Assembly (NCBI RefSeq): GCF_000166275.1
Contig: NZ_CM001023.1
Location: 620,001 to 684,000, forward strand
From: Algoriphagus machipongonensis
GTDB taxonomy: Bacteria; Bacteroidota; Bacteroidia; Cytophagales; Cyclobacteriaceae
DNA: 64,000 nt
Direction: 5' to 3'
The translations under genes were made by a program, and so were the position numbers. Shown here piece after piece: positions 35,603 through 44,847 of the stretch. The stretch's first letter is position 1. Every line of letters begins with the position of its first letter. Below the pieces are notes generated by a model that made no database searches, had not been told where the DNA came from, and saw nothing but the letters and a program-made list of their open reading frames with translations.

Positions 35603-36673
35603 TCAGTTTTCCAGACCTGTGATTTTTTTCCAGATGGATTCTAGAGCTTCCGCTTGATTTTGCTGGCTCTCAAGAAATATCATTTGGTTTTTAGCTCGAT
35701 GGAAATTTTGCTCTGGGTATTGAACCTTATAATACACATTGCCTTGAAGATGGTCGGTCAAAAATCGCAATCCCATGATACAGGTCATCACTTCGCCCGC
35801 GATCAATAATGATTTGGCTTCCTCTTCTGTTGCCATTTTGGAAACCCCTTCCCAATAGCCTTTTAGAAGTATTTCAAAAATTTCAGGTTTTAAAGATAAA
35901 TTGTCCCAGTTTTGACTGGTCTCGGCCTCTGAACAAGCTACGGTCCTAACTAAGTCTCCAAAATCGAAAAGTAACAGTCCGCCCATCAAAGTGTCCAAAT
36001 CAATGACTGCGGCAACTTCGTCTAAACTTTCTGAAAAGATCAAATTATTGATTTTGGTGTCATTATGGGTGATCCGGAGTGGGCAAGTCTGGGAGAAATG
36101 AAGGTATTTCTCTACCAAAGGCTTTTGTGACAGGTAGAAATTTAGAAGTTCCTGCTCTTCCTCATTTAAACCTGAACTATCCTTAGCCGCTTTCTCCAAG
36201 TTTTCAAATCTCCAGTCCAGATGATGGAATTTTGGAATTGACTCCTGTAGTTCTTCCGCTGGAATATTTTTCCCCCATTCTGCAAAAATCCCATAGGCTT
36301 TGGCCGCTATGAAGGCCTGATTAGGAGTATTAATTTCTTGAAGTGTTTCTCCTTTGACAAAGTCGAAAAGTCGGAATAGCTTATCTTCAATTTGGGTTAA
36401 AGAGTTTCCTGTTTTATTGAGTCTCGGGAGGGGAAGTGCAAAGGGAAGCGTGGAGGAATTACCTTGTTTACTTAAAATAAGGTGATTATGCGCTATCCTC
36501 TCTGGATACCAAAATACGGAATTGTTAAACTCTTGAAGGATATACTTTCCCTGTGTCGTTTCGATTAAAAAAGTGCCATGAATCAATCCAGACCCGAATA
36601 TTTGAAATTCGAATTCTTGACCTTTTAAAAAATCGTATTGATTCAATATTGTAGAAATGTACTCCTTGTTCAT
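35603..36673 (-). CDS. Aminoglycoside-phosphotransferase-fold kinase (probable sugar 1-kinase)
   Basis: This 356-residue protein has the APH/choline kinase fold. The catalytic loop ITHNDTKINNLIF (H-x-D-x-K-x-x-N) lies near residue 204. The metal-binding DLDTLMGGLLLFDFGD follows, with the family Asp in DxD. The N-terminal lobe begins NQYDFLKGQEFEFQIFGSGLIHGTFLIE, typical of the subfamily containing N-acetylhexosamine 1-kinase rather than antibiotic-resistance kinases. Activity on an aminosugar is therefore plausible but not shown. It is transcribed just ahead of recG (33 bp) from a well-matched promoter. Confidence 0.82.
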   Translation of the reverse strand: MNKEYISTILNQYDFLKGQEFEFQIFGSGLIHGTFLIETTQGKYILQEFNNSVFWYPERIAHNHLILSKQGNSSTLPFALPLPRLNKTGNSLTQIEDKLFRLFDFVKGETLQEINTPNQAFIAAKAYGIFAEWGKNIPAEELQESIPKFHHLDWRFENLEKAAKDSSGLNEEEQELLNFYLSQKPLVEKYLHFSQTCPLRITHNDTKINNLIFSESLDEVAAVIDLDTLMGGLLLFDFGDLVRTVACSEAETSQNWDNLSLKPEIFEILLKGYWEGVSKMATEEEAKSLLIAGEVMTCIMGLRFLTDHLQGNVYYKVQYPEQNFHRAKNQMIFLESQQNQAEALESIWKKITGLEN

Positions 36674-36677
36674 CCTG

Positions 36678-36710
36678 CAAAGCTAATTTTTAAAGCAAGA
36701 TTTATCCAAA
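36678..36710 (-). promoter_or_regulatory. Bacteroidota-type promoter of the kinase-recG unit
   Basis: On the minus strand, TTTG (36707-36710), a 21-nt spacer and TAGCTTTG (36678-36685) match the consensus exactly. The -7 box ends only 4 nt before the ATG at 36673, so the transcript should start at or beside the start codon. Confidence 0.6.
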
Positions 36711-37132
36711 ACTTGTGAAAAAAATAGCTTTCTCATTCGCGTCATTCAAAAGGTTTTGAAGCATGGATGCTTTTCAAGAAGTCCATTCTTTGTTTCCTTA
36801 GAATAAACCTATAATGAAGTGAATATTTTTTCGTCGAAAAGAAAAATTATAAAAAATTAGCTTTAAACTACCTAGCCATTTGAAGATGAGGCTGTAAGCG
36901 ACTGATAATCTTTGTAAAGAAAAGTCATTGCTTGAAGTTTCTTTCTTAGTATTTGGGTAATATTCGGAATTCCACCTTTTGAAATAGGTGAATTGTCCGG
37001 AAGTCAAAAGAATGATTTGGAGATGGAATTCTTGAGCTTTTATGCTTTATTCTGAATATTTTCCTCACAGTTAAAAAAAAATAAATACTTTAGTGAAAAA
37101 TATTAATTAAGTTTCTTTCATTATTTAAAAAA
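36711..37132. other. Non-coding intergenic region between divergent kinase and symporter genes
   Basis: This AT-rich region contains no convincing gene. An inverted repeat TTGAAGCAT / ATGCTTTTCAA lies at 36756-36777. No tRNA-like fold or exact TAnnTTTG box for the rightward symporter is seen; TACTTTAG at 37086-37093 is the nearest approach to a -7 box. A 69-codon leftward reading frame here (36798-37007) lacks any recognisable feature and was not called. Confidence 0.5.
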
Positions 37133-37164
37133 ATGAAGAAAATAAAGTTTAAAAACCCGACCCT

Positions 37165-38940
37165 ATGAATGTAACGGCCTTAGACTGGGGCATCATTGCC
37201 GCTTTCTTTGTTATCTCACTGTTAATTGGACTTTTCACCGCCAAAACTGCAGGTAGTTCTGCAAAGGAATTCTTTTTATCTGGAAGAAATATGCCATGGT
37301 GGTTGCTAGGCGTATCCATGGTGGCAACAACATTTTCTGCAGATACACCAAACTTGGTGACTGATTTTGTAAGAAAAACCGGTGTAGCTGGAAACTGGGC
37401 ATGGTGGGCGTTCTTGCTTACTGGTATGATGACGGTTTTCGTGTATGCAAAACTTTGGAGAAGATCAGAGGTAACCACAGATTTAGAGTTTTATGAATTA
37501 AGATACTCTGGAAAAGGAGCTGCATTCCTAAGAGCATTTAGAGCCATTTATTTGGGGGTGTTCTTTAATGTGGTCATAATGGCCTCTGTATCACTTGCTG
37601 CTATTAAGATCGGTGGAGTCATGCTGGGATTAAGCCCTGTGCAAACACTCTTGATCGCTTCCGTCGTGACAGTGATTTATAGTTCCTTGGGTGGATTGAA
37701 AGGGGTTCTTCTAACAGACTTTTTTCAATTTTTCATAGCAATGATCGGTTCTTTTGGAGCGGCTTATTTTATACTTGACTTACCTGAGATTGGATCTTTA
37801 AGTAATTTATTAGCTCATGAAAATGTGTCTGATAAATTGAATTTCCTTCCGGATTTCGAGGATCCTAACGTCTATATTCCATTATTCATCTTACCTATTG
37901 CCATCCAATGGTGGGCAACTTGGTACCCGGGTTCTGAGCCTGGAGGTGGCGGTTACATCGCTCAGCGTATGCTTTCTGCAAAAGATGAGAAAAATGCTAT
38001 GGGCGCTACCTTATTTTATAATGTTGCTCATTATGCTTTAAGACCTTGGCCATGGATTATTATTGCCTTGTCATCTCTTGTACTTTATCCGAATATTTCA
38101 GATTTACAGGAGGCTTTCCCAAATATTCCTGTAGATAAATTGGGAGATGATTTAGCTTATTCAGCCATGTTGACCTATTTGCCAACAGGTTTGATAGGGA
38201 TTGTTTTAGCTTCCTTGATTGCGGCAGTTATGTCCACGCTTTCTACTCACCTCAATTGGGGTTCATCTTATATTGTGAATGACTTTTACCTAAGGTTCAT
38301 TAAGCCAGAGGCTACTGATAAACAATTGGTAGCAGTAGGTAGAATTTCCACGGTTGTCTTGATGACCTTATCAGCAATTTTGGCTTTGGCACTATCATCT
38401 GCCATTCACGCCTTTAATATTTTGCTTCAAATAGGTGCGGGAACAGGTTTGATATTTATTCTAAGATGGTTTTGGTGGAGAATTAATGCGTATACAGAAA
38501 TTTCTGCAATGATCATTTCCTTTGCCGTTGCAATTTTCTTTGAAGTCATTAATCCTAATCTGGAGTTGATAGCCATTCCTGAAGAACAGTCTTATCTAAA
38601 GCTGATCTATAGTGTAAGTATTACTACAATCGGTTGGTTATTGGTGACCTTTTTCACACAGCCAGAAAAAGATGAGGTGCTTCTATCTTTCTATAGAAAA
38701 GTAAAGCCTGCTGCTTATGGATGGAAGAAAGTATTGGATAGATTCCCTGCCGAAAAGCAAGAAATTGGTCAGTTGCCAAAGGAAATTGGACTGATGTTGG
38801 TCGGTACAGTGATGATTTACTCAGCTTTATTCTCTACAGGATTCTTTATCTACAGCAACATGCTGGGAGGAATAATCGGGGCTGTAATCTCGATCATCTG
38901 TACGGTAATCATCGTTAGAGCCTGGAAAAATCTTAATTAA
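37165..38940 (+). CDS. Sodium:solute symporter (SSS family)
   Basis: This 591-residue inner-membrane Na+-coupled transporter has the LeuT-fold SSS architecture, with about 13 or more helices. The first helix ALDWGIIAAFFVISLLIGLF, the SGRNMPWWLLGVSMVATTFSADTP segment (unwound TM1/TM2 region, residues about 40-60) and WATWYPGSEPGGGGYIAQRMLSA near 250 are characteristic. Substrate is uncertain; SGLT-like sugar or sialic-acid-type solutes are possible. The ATG overlaps the stop of an 11-codon reading frame (ATGA). The 3' end overlaps that of gldD by 3 bp. Confidence 0.9.
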   Translation: MNVTALDWGIIAAFFVISLLIGLFTAKTAGSSAKEFFLSGRNMPWWLLGVSMVATTFSADTPNLVTDFVRKTGVAGNWAWWAFLLTGMMTVFVYAKLWRRSEVTTDLEFYELRYSGKGAAFLRAFRAIYLGVFFNVVIMASVSLAAIKIGGVMLGLSPVQTLLIASVVTVIYSSLGGLKGVLLTDFFQFFIAMIGSFGAAYFILDLPEIGSLSNLLAHENVSDKLNFLPDFEDPNVYIPLFILPIAIQWWATWYPGSEPGGGGYIAQRMLSAKDEKNAMGATLFYNVAHYALRPWPWIIIALSSLVLYPNISDLQEAFPNIPVDKLGDDLAYSAMLTYLPTGLIGIVLASLIAAVMSTLSTHLNWGSSYIVNDFYLRFIKPEATDKQLVAVGRISTVVLMTLSAILALALSSAIHAFNILLQIGAGTGLIFILRWFWWRINAYTEISAMIISFAVAIFFEVINPNLELIAIPEEQSYLKLIYSVSITTIGWLLVTFFTQPEKDEVLLSFYRKVKPAAYGWKKVLDRFPAEKQEIGQLPKEIGLMLVGTVMIYSALFSTGFFIYSNMLGGIIGAVISIICTVIIVRAWKNLN

Positions 38941-39509
38941 TTTTGAAATTTGACGGAATTCATCAGGTGGGCTAAGTCCACCTTGATGTATTCTATCACA
39001 GGAGCAAGCGAATCATTTTTTACGGCTGTATTGAAGTATAAAGCTCCCCGAAGGAAATTATCCGTAGAATCAGTAACGAAAAACTGAAATTGACTGGGAA
39101 CTTCGCCGGTAAGTTCTGCTACCACTCCAGAATACCCATTAGGAGTAATCGTCACAGCCTCTTGGATACCATAGGCCTTCACTTGATGTTTGGAAGTAAG
39201 CTTAAAGGCGTCTTCTGATAAGGCTCTAAAAGTTACATCTCCACCAATCTTTTTATAGGTCAAATGAACTTTGGCGCCGAAGTCAACATAGTGCAAGTTG
39301 ATCCAATCTTCTTCAGCCAAGTTAAATGAATCAGCCTCTACCCGGCTGTATTTTGAATAATCAAGGGTGTATGGATATCCTTCCTGTAATTCATTAAAGT
39401 CATGTGGAGGAAGGTCAATTCTATTATATCCGGGAGGTTTTGGCAAGTAAGACTCTTGACAAGAAATCAGAATAAAGAAGATTGGAAGCAACAAATAAAT
39501 TTTCCGCAT
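38937..39509 (-). CDS. gldD: Gliding motility lipoprotein GldD
   Basis: This is one of the Bacteroidota Gld lipoproteins needed for gliding and linked to type IX secretion. The 190-residue product starts with a lipoprotein signal (FFILISC, Cys 17) and then the diagnostic PKPPGYNRIDLPPHDF (about 23-38). YPYTLDYSKYS and WINLHYVDFGAKVHLTYK follow, as in the family. No other gld genes are in the window. It converges on the symporter gene with overlapping stop codons. Confidence 0.92.
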   Translation of the reverse strand: MRKIYLLLPIFFILISCQESYLPKPPGYNRIDLPPHDFNELQEGYPYTLDYSKYSRVEADSFNLAEEDWINLHYVDFGAKVHLTYKKIGGDVTFRALSEDAFKLTSKHQVKAYGIQEAVTITPNGYSGVVAELTGEVPSQFQFFVTDSTDNFLRGALYFNTAVKNDSLAPVIEYIKVDLAHLMNSVKFQN

Positions 39510-39586
39510 GGCTTAAAATTAGGTATTAGGTTTGAAATGATCTGAGAATAGTTGAAATTTAACAGACAAATCAAACCCTAAAGTCG

Positions 39587-40117
39587 ATGAAAAATATAAT
39601 ACGATTATTTTCAGGTGCTGCCTTTGCAACTTTTTTCTTAATGATGACACAAGTTGCTTCCGCTCAAACTACAGTGGAAGAATTTATGATGAAATGGGAT
39701 AATAGCAAAAAGTATACATTAGATGTATTAGCAAAAATGCCTGATTCAGGAATGGATTATAAGACAGATCCAGAAGCAATGTCCTTTAAAGAGCAAATCC
39801 ACCACATTGGTAATGCCATCGTAGGAATTTCACAAGGGTTTTTAGGAGGTGGAGATCCAGGTTTTACCATCAACCTAGAATCTGCAAGTAAGGCGGAACT
39901 AGCAGAATACGTAGGAAAATGCTACGATTATGGTAAAGGTGTCATGTCTGGACTGAGCCCAGAGCAAATGGCTGAAAAGAAAGATGTATTTGGAAATAAC
40001 GTGTCTGGAAGACAAGTGATGGCTTTGTTAATGGATCACAGCACACATCATAGAGGTACTGCTATTGCTTATCTTCGTGTACAAGGAGTTGAGCCTCCAG
40101 CATTCGTAGGTTTCTAA
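39587..40117 (+). CDS. Exported DinB-like four-helix protein
   Basis: This 176-residue protein of the DinB/YfiT-like metalloenzyme superfamily has the metal-binding His residues IHHIGNA (about 67-73) and DHSTHHRGTAIAYLR (about 150). Many DinB-like proteins are cytosolic thiol transferases or hydrolases, but this one has a signal peptide (GAAFATFFLMMTQVASAQ, cleavage about 27), placing it in the periplasm. The reaction is unknown. Starts of this gene and gldD are divergent, 77 bp apart. Confidence 0.85.
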   Translation: MKNIIRLFSGAAFATFFLMMTQVASAQTTVEEFMMKWDNSKKYTLDVLAKMPDSGMDYKTDPEAMSFKEQIHHIGNAIVGISQGFLGGGDPGFTINLESASKAELAEYVGKCYDYGKGVMSGLSPEQMAEKKDVFGNNVSGRQVMALLMDHSTHHRGTAIAYLRVQGVEPPAFVGF

Positions 40118-40137
40118 TTTTCAAGTAGTAAAAATTC

Positions 40138-40167
40138 AAAGGCCGGTCATTGACCGGCCTTTTTTGT
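40138..40167 (+). terminator. Terminator between the DinB-like and nitroreductase genes
   Basis: The stem AAAGGCCGGTCA / TGACCGGCCTTT is a near-perfect palindrome followed by a T run. It lies between convergent genes. Confidence 0.9.
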
Positions 40168-40769
40168 TATTCAGTTATCCAAGCTACTTTTTCATCCATC
40201 GAATCTCTTTTGCCTGCTGGCCAATTCTCTATGGCGGGCTTTGCAACATAAAAGAAGCCCATTAACATATCTTCTCCTTCAAGTCCGAAATCTTCTTTTG
40301 CTTCAGGCCAGAACGTAGGTCCGCCTGTTCCCCAATACCCCGCTAATCCATGAGCAGATGCTGTCAGGTACATGTTTTGAACAGCCATCGCTACTGCCGA
40401 AATCTCCTCCATTAAAGGGATCCCTTCAGATCTCTTCATTAAAATCGCGATTACATGAGAGGCTTTCTGAGGATTGTTTAGAAACTTATCATAGGTAGCT
40501 TCAATAAATGGGGTTCCATTTTTTTCAGCTCTCTTTTTATATAGTTCTGCCTGGTATTTTCCAAAAGTCTTTAGGCCTTCTCCCTTGTAAACAATAAACC
40601 TCCAAGGTTGCGTAAGCTTATGAGTTGGTGCCCATCTGGCATTTTCTAACATTTCTTCAATGATCTGATCATCGATAGGGTCATTCTCCTTGAATTGTGC
40701 CACAAACATGGATCTACGCCCACGGATTATTTTATTGACTTCTTCAATATTGAAATCAGGTCTCTGCAT
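40167..40769 (-). CDS. Nitroreductase-family flavoprotein
   Basis: This 200-residue FMN-dependent NAD(P)H oxidoreductase has IIRGRRSMFVAQF at the N-terminus (FMN phosphate-binding Arg), ENARWAPTHKLTQPWRFIVYKGEG near 45-68, and AVAMAVQNMYLTASAHGLAGYWGTGG near 125-150 (FMN ring). It belongs to the YdjA/TM1586-like compact group. The physiological substrate is unknown. It is cytosolic with no signal peptide. Its 3' end meets the terminator shared with the DinB-like gene. Confidence 0.9.
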   Translation of the reverse strand: MQRPDFNIEEVNKIIRGRRSMFVAQFKENDPIDDQIIEEMLENARWAPTHKLTQPWRFIVYKGEGLKTFGKYQAELYKKRAEKNGTPFIEATYDKFLNNPQKASHVIAILMKRSEGIPLMEEISAVAMAVQNMYLTASAHGLAGYWGTGGPTFWPEAKEDFGLEGEDMLMGFFYVAKPAIENWPAGKRDSMDEKVAWITE

Positions 40770-40839
40770 GTCTATTATATTTATTCTTTACCTCAAATCG
40801 GTTTTTAGGGTATAAAAGTTCAGGGAAATGGAAAGATTT

Positions 40840-42354
40840 TTATGGGATTAACTTCGAAATAAATTCTCTGATATCTTTTGCTAAAGCATCAAAATCCTCC
40901 TGGTGGTTGTACATCATGTGACCTGCTTCATAATAAGTCATTTGAATCCTGTCTTGAGGGAAGTCATGCCTTGCAAAGGTGTACTCTGCATCAAAGAATG
41001 GAGTGATTAAATCATAGTATCCATTGGCAACCAAAACTTGCATGGCCGTATTTCTGTGCATGGCCTCACTTAATGATCTTGCCGTACTCACATAGCTTGG
41101 CTCCCAATAGGATCCATCAGGAACAGGTTTCCAATTCCAATTTCCACCCATTCCTACGGCTGAAGAATAATAAGGTCTATCCATTTCTACTCCGAGTTCG
41201 CTTCGGAGGTAATCATTCCAGACTGCTGTATAGGCAGCTCCAGTCATATAACTACTAGGATCTCCCAAGACAGGGCCTTCGGAAGATTGATCTGTCTCAG
41301 TAGCTAGGTAGCGTCCATCAAGAGTCCCGATTGCTTTTCCTTCTTCTCTAAGTAGCTCTTTTTTGAATCGATGCATTAAAATTTGATTGTCAGATCGGAG
41401 AATATAATCCTTATCAAGTCCTGTGAAATAGGCTAATTTATCGGCAATAGTAGATTTTTCAGCGGCAGTTTGTAATTCTCCTTTATATAGTGCGGTAAGG
41501 TAATCTCCATAAGCAAACTCACGCGCTTCAGCTACAAAGTCTTCCAGCTCTTTCCCTTCGCCTGCTTTATTATGATACCAAGCAGTGGCAGCCATGGAAG
41601 GCAAATAAGTGAAAAAGGAAGTCAAATTATCGGCCCATGAGGAGGAACCTGCATAGTCCAAAGCCTGCGAAATCAAAATGATGCCGTTCAATGCCATGGT
41701 TTGTCCACCACCTTCCAATACCTCTGCAATTTTTGCTGCACGGGTGGTGCCAAAACTTTCCCCTGCAATAAATTTTGGAGCCTGCCATCTACCATGTTTT
41801 GTGACCCAAATTCTCATAAACTGAGCAATAGATCTCGCATCTTCATTCAATCCCCAAAAATCCTCATTCTTACCAACTCCTTCTACCTGGCTAAAACCTG
41901 TTCCAATAGGATCAATAAAGACAAGATCGGTGATATCTAACAGTGCCTGTGGATTGTCTACAAATGTGTATGGTGCAGCTCCATCATCTATTTTGGCATC
42001 ACTGTCAGTTTTTACCACTTTCGGCCCAAAGAACCCCATATGCAACCAAACGGAAGCTGAGCCTGGACCTCCATTGAAAATAAAGGTGACGGGGCGCTTG
42101 GAGGATTCCACTCCTGTTCGAATATAAGAAGTACTCCATAGCCCCGCAGTAACCTCTCCTTTGGAATTGCGAAGGAAAGTTTCCCCCATCACAGACTTAT
42201 ATTCTATATTTTGACCGTTGAATGTGCCTGAAAATGTTTTTTCAAATTGAATAGGTTCCCTGTTGACTTTTGGAACTTCAGACCCTTCCTCCTGTGCAAA
42301 GCAAGGGAGGGTGATAATAAATGCTAAAAGAAAATAGGTGAAAACTGATTTCAT
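40840..42354 (-). CDS. Secreted S10-family serine carboxypeptidase-like protein
   Basis: This 504-residue protein is of the peptidase S10 (serine carboxypeptidase) family, with an alpha/beta hydrolase fold. A signal peptide (FTYFLLAFIITLPCFAQ) exports it. The oxyanion-side motif FNGGPGSASVWLHMGFFGP is near 91-109. The catalytic triad is visible as Ser in GESFGTTRAAKI near 200, Asp in ANGYYDLITPFFDA near 447 and His in YEAGHMMY near 480. The likely role is trimming of peptides in the periplasm or outside the cell. It follows the TonB-receptor gene on the same strand after 34 bp. Confidence 0.92.
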   Translation of the reverse strand: MKSVFTYFLLAFIITLPCFAQEEGSEVPKVNREPIQFEKTFSGTFNGQNIEYKSVMGETFLRNSKGEVTAGLWSTSYIRTGVESSKRPVTFIFNGGPGSASVWLHMGFFGPKVVKTDSDAKIDDGAAPYTFVDNPQALLDITDLVFIDPIGTGFSQVEGVGKNEDFWGLNEDARSIAQFMRIWVTKHGRWQAPKFIAGESFGTTRAAKIAEVLEGGGQTMALNGIILISQALDYAGSSSWADNLTSFFTYLPSMAATAWYHNKAGEGKELEDFVAEAREFAYGDYLTALYKGELQTAAEKSTIADKLAYFTGLDKDYILRSDNQILMHRFKKELLREEGKAIGTLDGRYLATETDQSSEGPVLGDPSSYMTGAAYTAVWNDYLRSELGVEMDRPYYSSAVGMGGNWNWKPVPDGSYWEPSYVSTARSLSEAMHRNTAMQVLVANGYYDLITPFFDAEYTFARHDFPQDRIQMTYYEAGHMMYNHQEDFDALAKDIREFISKLIP

Positions 42355-42388
42355 GTTGGCTGGCTTTAAATGAACTTAGAATTTACAC

Positions 42389-44629
42389 TTAATAATTGAA
42401 TGCTGCTTTGATTCCTCCATACCAATTGCTGGTAGGTGCAGGCTGGTAATACCTGCCTCCAAATGGATTTAAATCATTTCCTAAGGAGTAGCTTTCATTC
42501 AGTAAATTGTCCACTCCTCCGAAAACTTCCAGCTCCCATGATGTTCCAAGCCATTTGGCCCATCCAAACCTAAGATTCACCAAATTATAAGCGTCTTGAT
42601 AAACCGTATTAGAATCATTTAATGGGATTTCATCTGTGAACTGGTGGGTGAAATTGAGATAAATCCCGGGTTTGGTTCTCAAATCCAGTCGAGTAATCAA
42701 GTTATTAGGAGGGACTCCCGTCAAATCATTTCCGGAATAGTCATTGTCATTATTCTGGTAGTCTTTGAATTTGAAATAATGCCCTGTAAATGCTGTGCCT
42801 ATTTGCAGGTTGCTGAAGAAAGAATCCGAGTTTTGAATCAGTGTATAATCCAAAGCTAGTTCTATTCCTTTTTGATCCGTGGCTCCAGCATTTCGGAAGA
42901 GTACGACTCCCTGCTCATTAGTATAAGTTGTGATGGTCTGTTTGAGCTGAAAGTAAAAAACCGTAGCGTCGACATTGAGGCGATCCTTACCAAGTCGATA
43001 ACCAAGCTCAGAATTTAATCCTTTTTCGGCCTCCAAGTCAAGGTTTAAACTTCCCTCATTTGTTCGTACTTCATCAATTGTTGGTGGTGAAAACCCTGAG
43101 CTTATGGAAGAATACAGGGAGGATGACTCATTGATGCGGTAGTTAAAAGCCAATCTAGGCACCAAAATAGGATCAAAAGTTCTTTTCTGTAGTCCAATTG
43201 GCCCTCCAGAGGCATCAATTTGTCGGTCTATTTCAAAACTTGAGAAATTTTCACTTAAGCCTAGTGTAATTAGTAATTCTTTGCTGCCTTGCCATTCCGC
43301 TTGTTGGAATAGGAAGCCTTGACTTGCTTTAAGTTTGTCAGCAAATCGGATGGTGTCTGCGACTCCACCCCGATTCCCGAAATTTTGGGCTTCCGTTCTG
43401 CTTGTTTGATATTCAGCACCAGCGATTAATCTTAAGTCTTTACCTCCTAGCTGGGTGTTGATTGTGAATTTGGTTCTACCACCATAACCATAGCTAAGCT
43501 CCTTTTTATAATCCAGGTTAAATGGATTTTCGAAGTCAGTAGTAGTAAGGTAAAGAGTGGTGTTATTAGATGTGGCATTAGAGAAGTGGTACAAATGTCC
43601 CAAAGAAGCATAAACTGATTGCTGGGCTATGGAGCTGTTTTGTTCTACAGACCCAGGTCTGGCCTGTGTAGGGTCTTCAGCTACCTGATCCGCATTGAGG
43701 CCTCCAGGGATTTGATAATTCAAATCTGAAATCAAAAGTTGGGTTCGGATTTCTTGCGCTTCAGATGCTTTAAATAATCCTCCCAACTGAAATACTTTTC
43801 TGTCCATGGCAGATTGCTCCCGGTACCCATCCGATTTTTGGCGAACATAAGAGGCCTCTATCCCTCCATTTCCAATGGGCTGATTCAGCGCTAATCTATA
43901 GCGGCTTAGGCCAAAACTACCCGTCATCAGGTCTGTGCTTATTTTTCCTCCTTGAGGCTCGGCTTGACTTCTCAAATCCACTACTCCGCCATTTCCTGCT
44001 CCATAAATACTTCCTGAAGGACCTTTGATGATTTCTGCCGCCCGAATATTACTAAGATCAAGAAGGTTCAATGGTGTGGTGCCATCTGGAGCGGTGAAAG
44101 GGACATCATTCCAATATACTTTCACATTTCTGACGCCGAAAGGAGCTCTCAGGGAGCTTCCTCGAATGGAAACCCGGTAAGAAGCTGGAGCTCTTTCCTC
44201 GATTCGTATTCCGGGTTTGGTATTAAAGGAATTGACAATGGAAGTTTCGTTGAATCGGTTAAAATCTCGCTCAGTGACGATTGCTATTGCTGAGGATTGC
44301 TCTAATAAGGGTCTTTCTGACTCAAAAGCAGAAACCGTGACAGAAGCTAGGTTAATGCTAATAGGGGTCAAGTGAACCTCATGATCACCGGGCTCAAAAT
44401 TTCTTGACAAGGTCTCATAACCTTCTAAAGCAAAGATGATTTCTGTTGATTCAGTAAAGTCTAAAGTTATTTTACCTTCTGAATTTGAATTGACAATTGG
44501 AGAATTTCCTGCCTTTACACGCACGTTTTTCAGCGAGTTTCCGGTCTGTTGATCCACCACATGGATATTTATTTGAGCATGAACCTGAAAAGCCAGGAAC
44601 AGGAAAACCAATGGTAAGAGTTGTTTCAT
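42389..44629 (-). CDS. TonB-dependent receptor (FecA/siderophore-type) with N-terminal carboxypeptidase-like domain
   Basis: This outer-membrane active transporter has 746 residues from the ATG at 44629, which gives the signal peptide MKQLLPLVFLFLAFQVHAQ; a farther upstream in-frame start lacks one. An Ig-like carboxypeptidase-D regulatory domain (about 20-100) is followed by the plug (about 105-225; RVSIRGSSLRAPFGVRNVKVYWNDVPF and GPSGSIYGAGNGGVVDLRS) and the beta barrel, ending in aromatic FNY. The plug signature resembles siderophore and ferric citrate receptors. It is not paired with a SusD gene. It precedes the S10 peptidase gene, possibly cotranscribed. Confidence 0.92.
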   Translation of the reverse strand: MKQLLPLVFLFLAFQVHAQINIHVVDQQTGNSLKNVRVKAGNSPIVNSNSEGKITLDFTESTEIIFALEGYETLSRNFEPGDHEVHLTPISINLASVTVSAFESERPLLEQSSAIAIVTERDFNRFNETSIVNSFNTKPGIRIEERAPASYRVSIRGSSLRAPFGVRNVKVYWNDVPFTAPDGTTPLNLLDLSNIRAAEIIKGPSGSIYGAGNGGVVDLRSQAEPQGGKISTDLMTGSFGLSRYRLALNQPIGNGGIEASYVRQKSDGYREQSAMDRKVFQLGGLFKASEAQEIRTQLLISDLNYQIPGGLNADQVAEDPTQARPGSVEQNSSIAQQSVYASLGHLYHFSNATSNNTTLYLTTTDFENPFNLDYKKELSYGYGGRTKFTINTQLGGKDLRLIAGAEYQTSRTEAQNFGNRGGVADTIRFADKLKASQGFLFQQAEWQGSKELLITLGLSENFSSFEIDRQIDASGGPIGLQKRTFDPILVPRLAFNYRINESSSLYSSISSGFSPPTIDEVRTNEGSLNLDLEAEKGLNSELGYRLGKDRLNVDATVFYFQLKQTITTYTNEQGVVLFRNAGATDQKGIELALDYTLIQNSDSFFSNLQIGTAFTGHYFKFKDYQNNDNDYSGNDLTGVPPNNLITRLDLRTKPGIYLNFTHQFTDEIPLNDSNTVYQDAYNLVNLRFGWAKWLGTSWELEVFGGVDNLLNESYSLGNDLNPFGGRYYQPAPTSNWYGGIKAAFNY

Positions 44630-44847
44630 AATGGAAAAATAAAAGGAATCTTGGAGAGTAAAGCCAGATTTTAAGACAAAGGTTTCATTCAGACTTCTTA
44701 AATAGGTTGTCAAGAGTGTAAATTGAAGCGGGATGAGACTAATTGTTTGGAAAATAGGGTGAAATAAGATACTTTCTATGGGTTTTTATACTGAGATAAA
44801 ATTTATTGGTATAAAAACCTATTCGACCCAAAATATCCAGTTTGCCG

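Noticed and set aside
35603..36673. Aminoglycoside resistance gene
   Set aside because: The fold is APH-like, but the N-terminal lobe and chromosomal context fit a sugar or metabolite kinase.
36798..37007. 69-codon leftward reading frame in the 36.7-37.2 kb gap
   Set aside because: No signal, TM segment or family features beyond random AT-rich hydrophobics, no promoter box, and it lies in an intergenic region between divergent genes.
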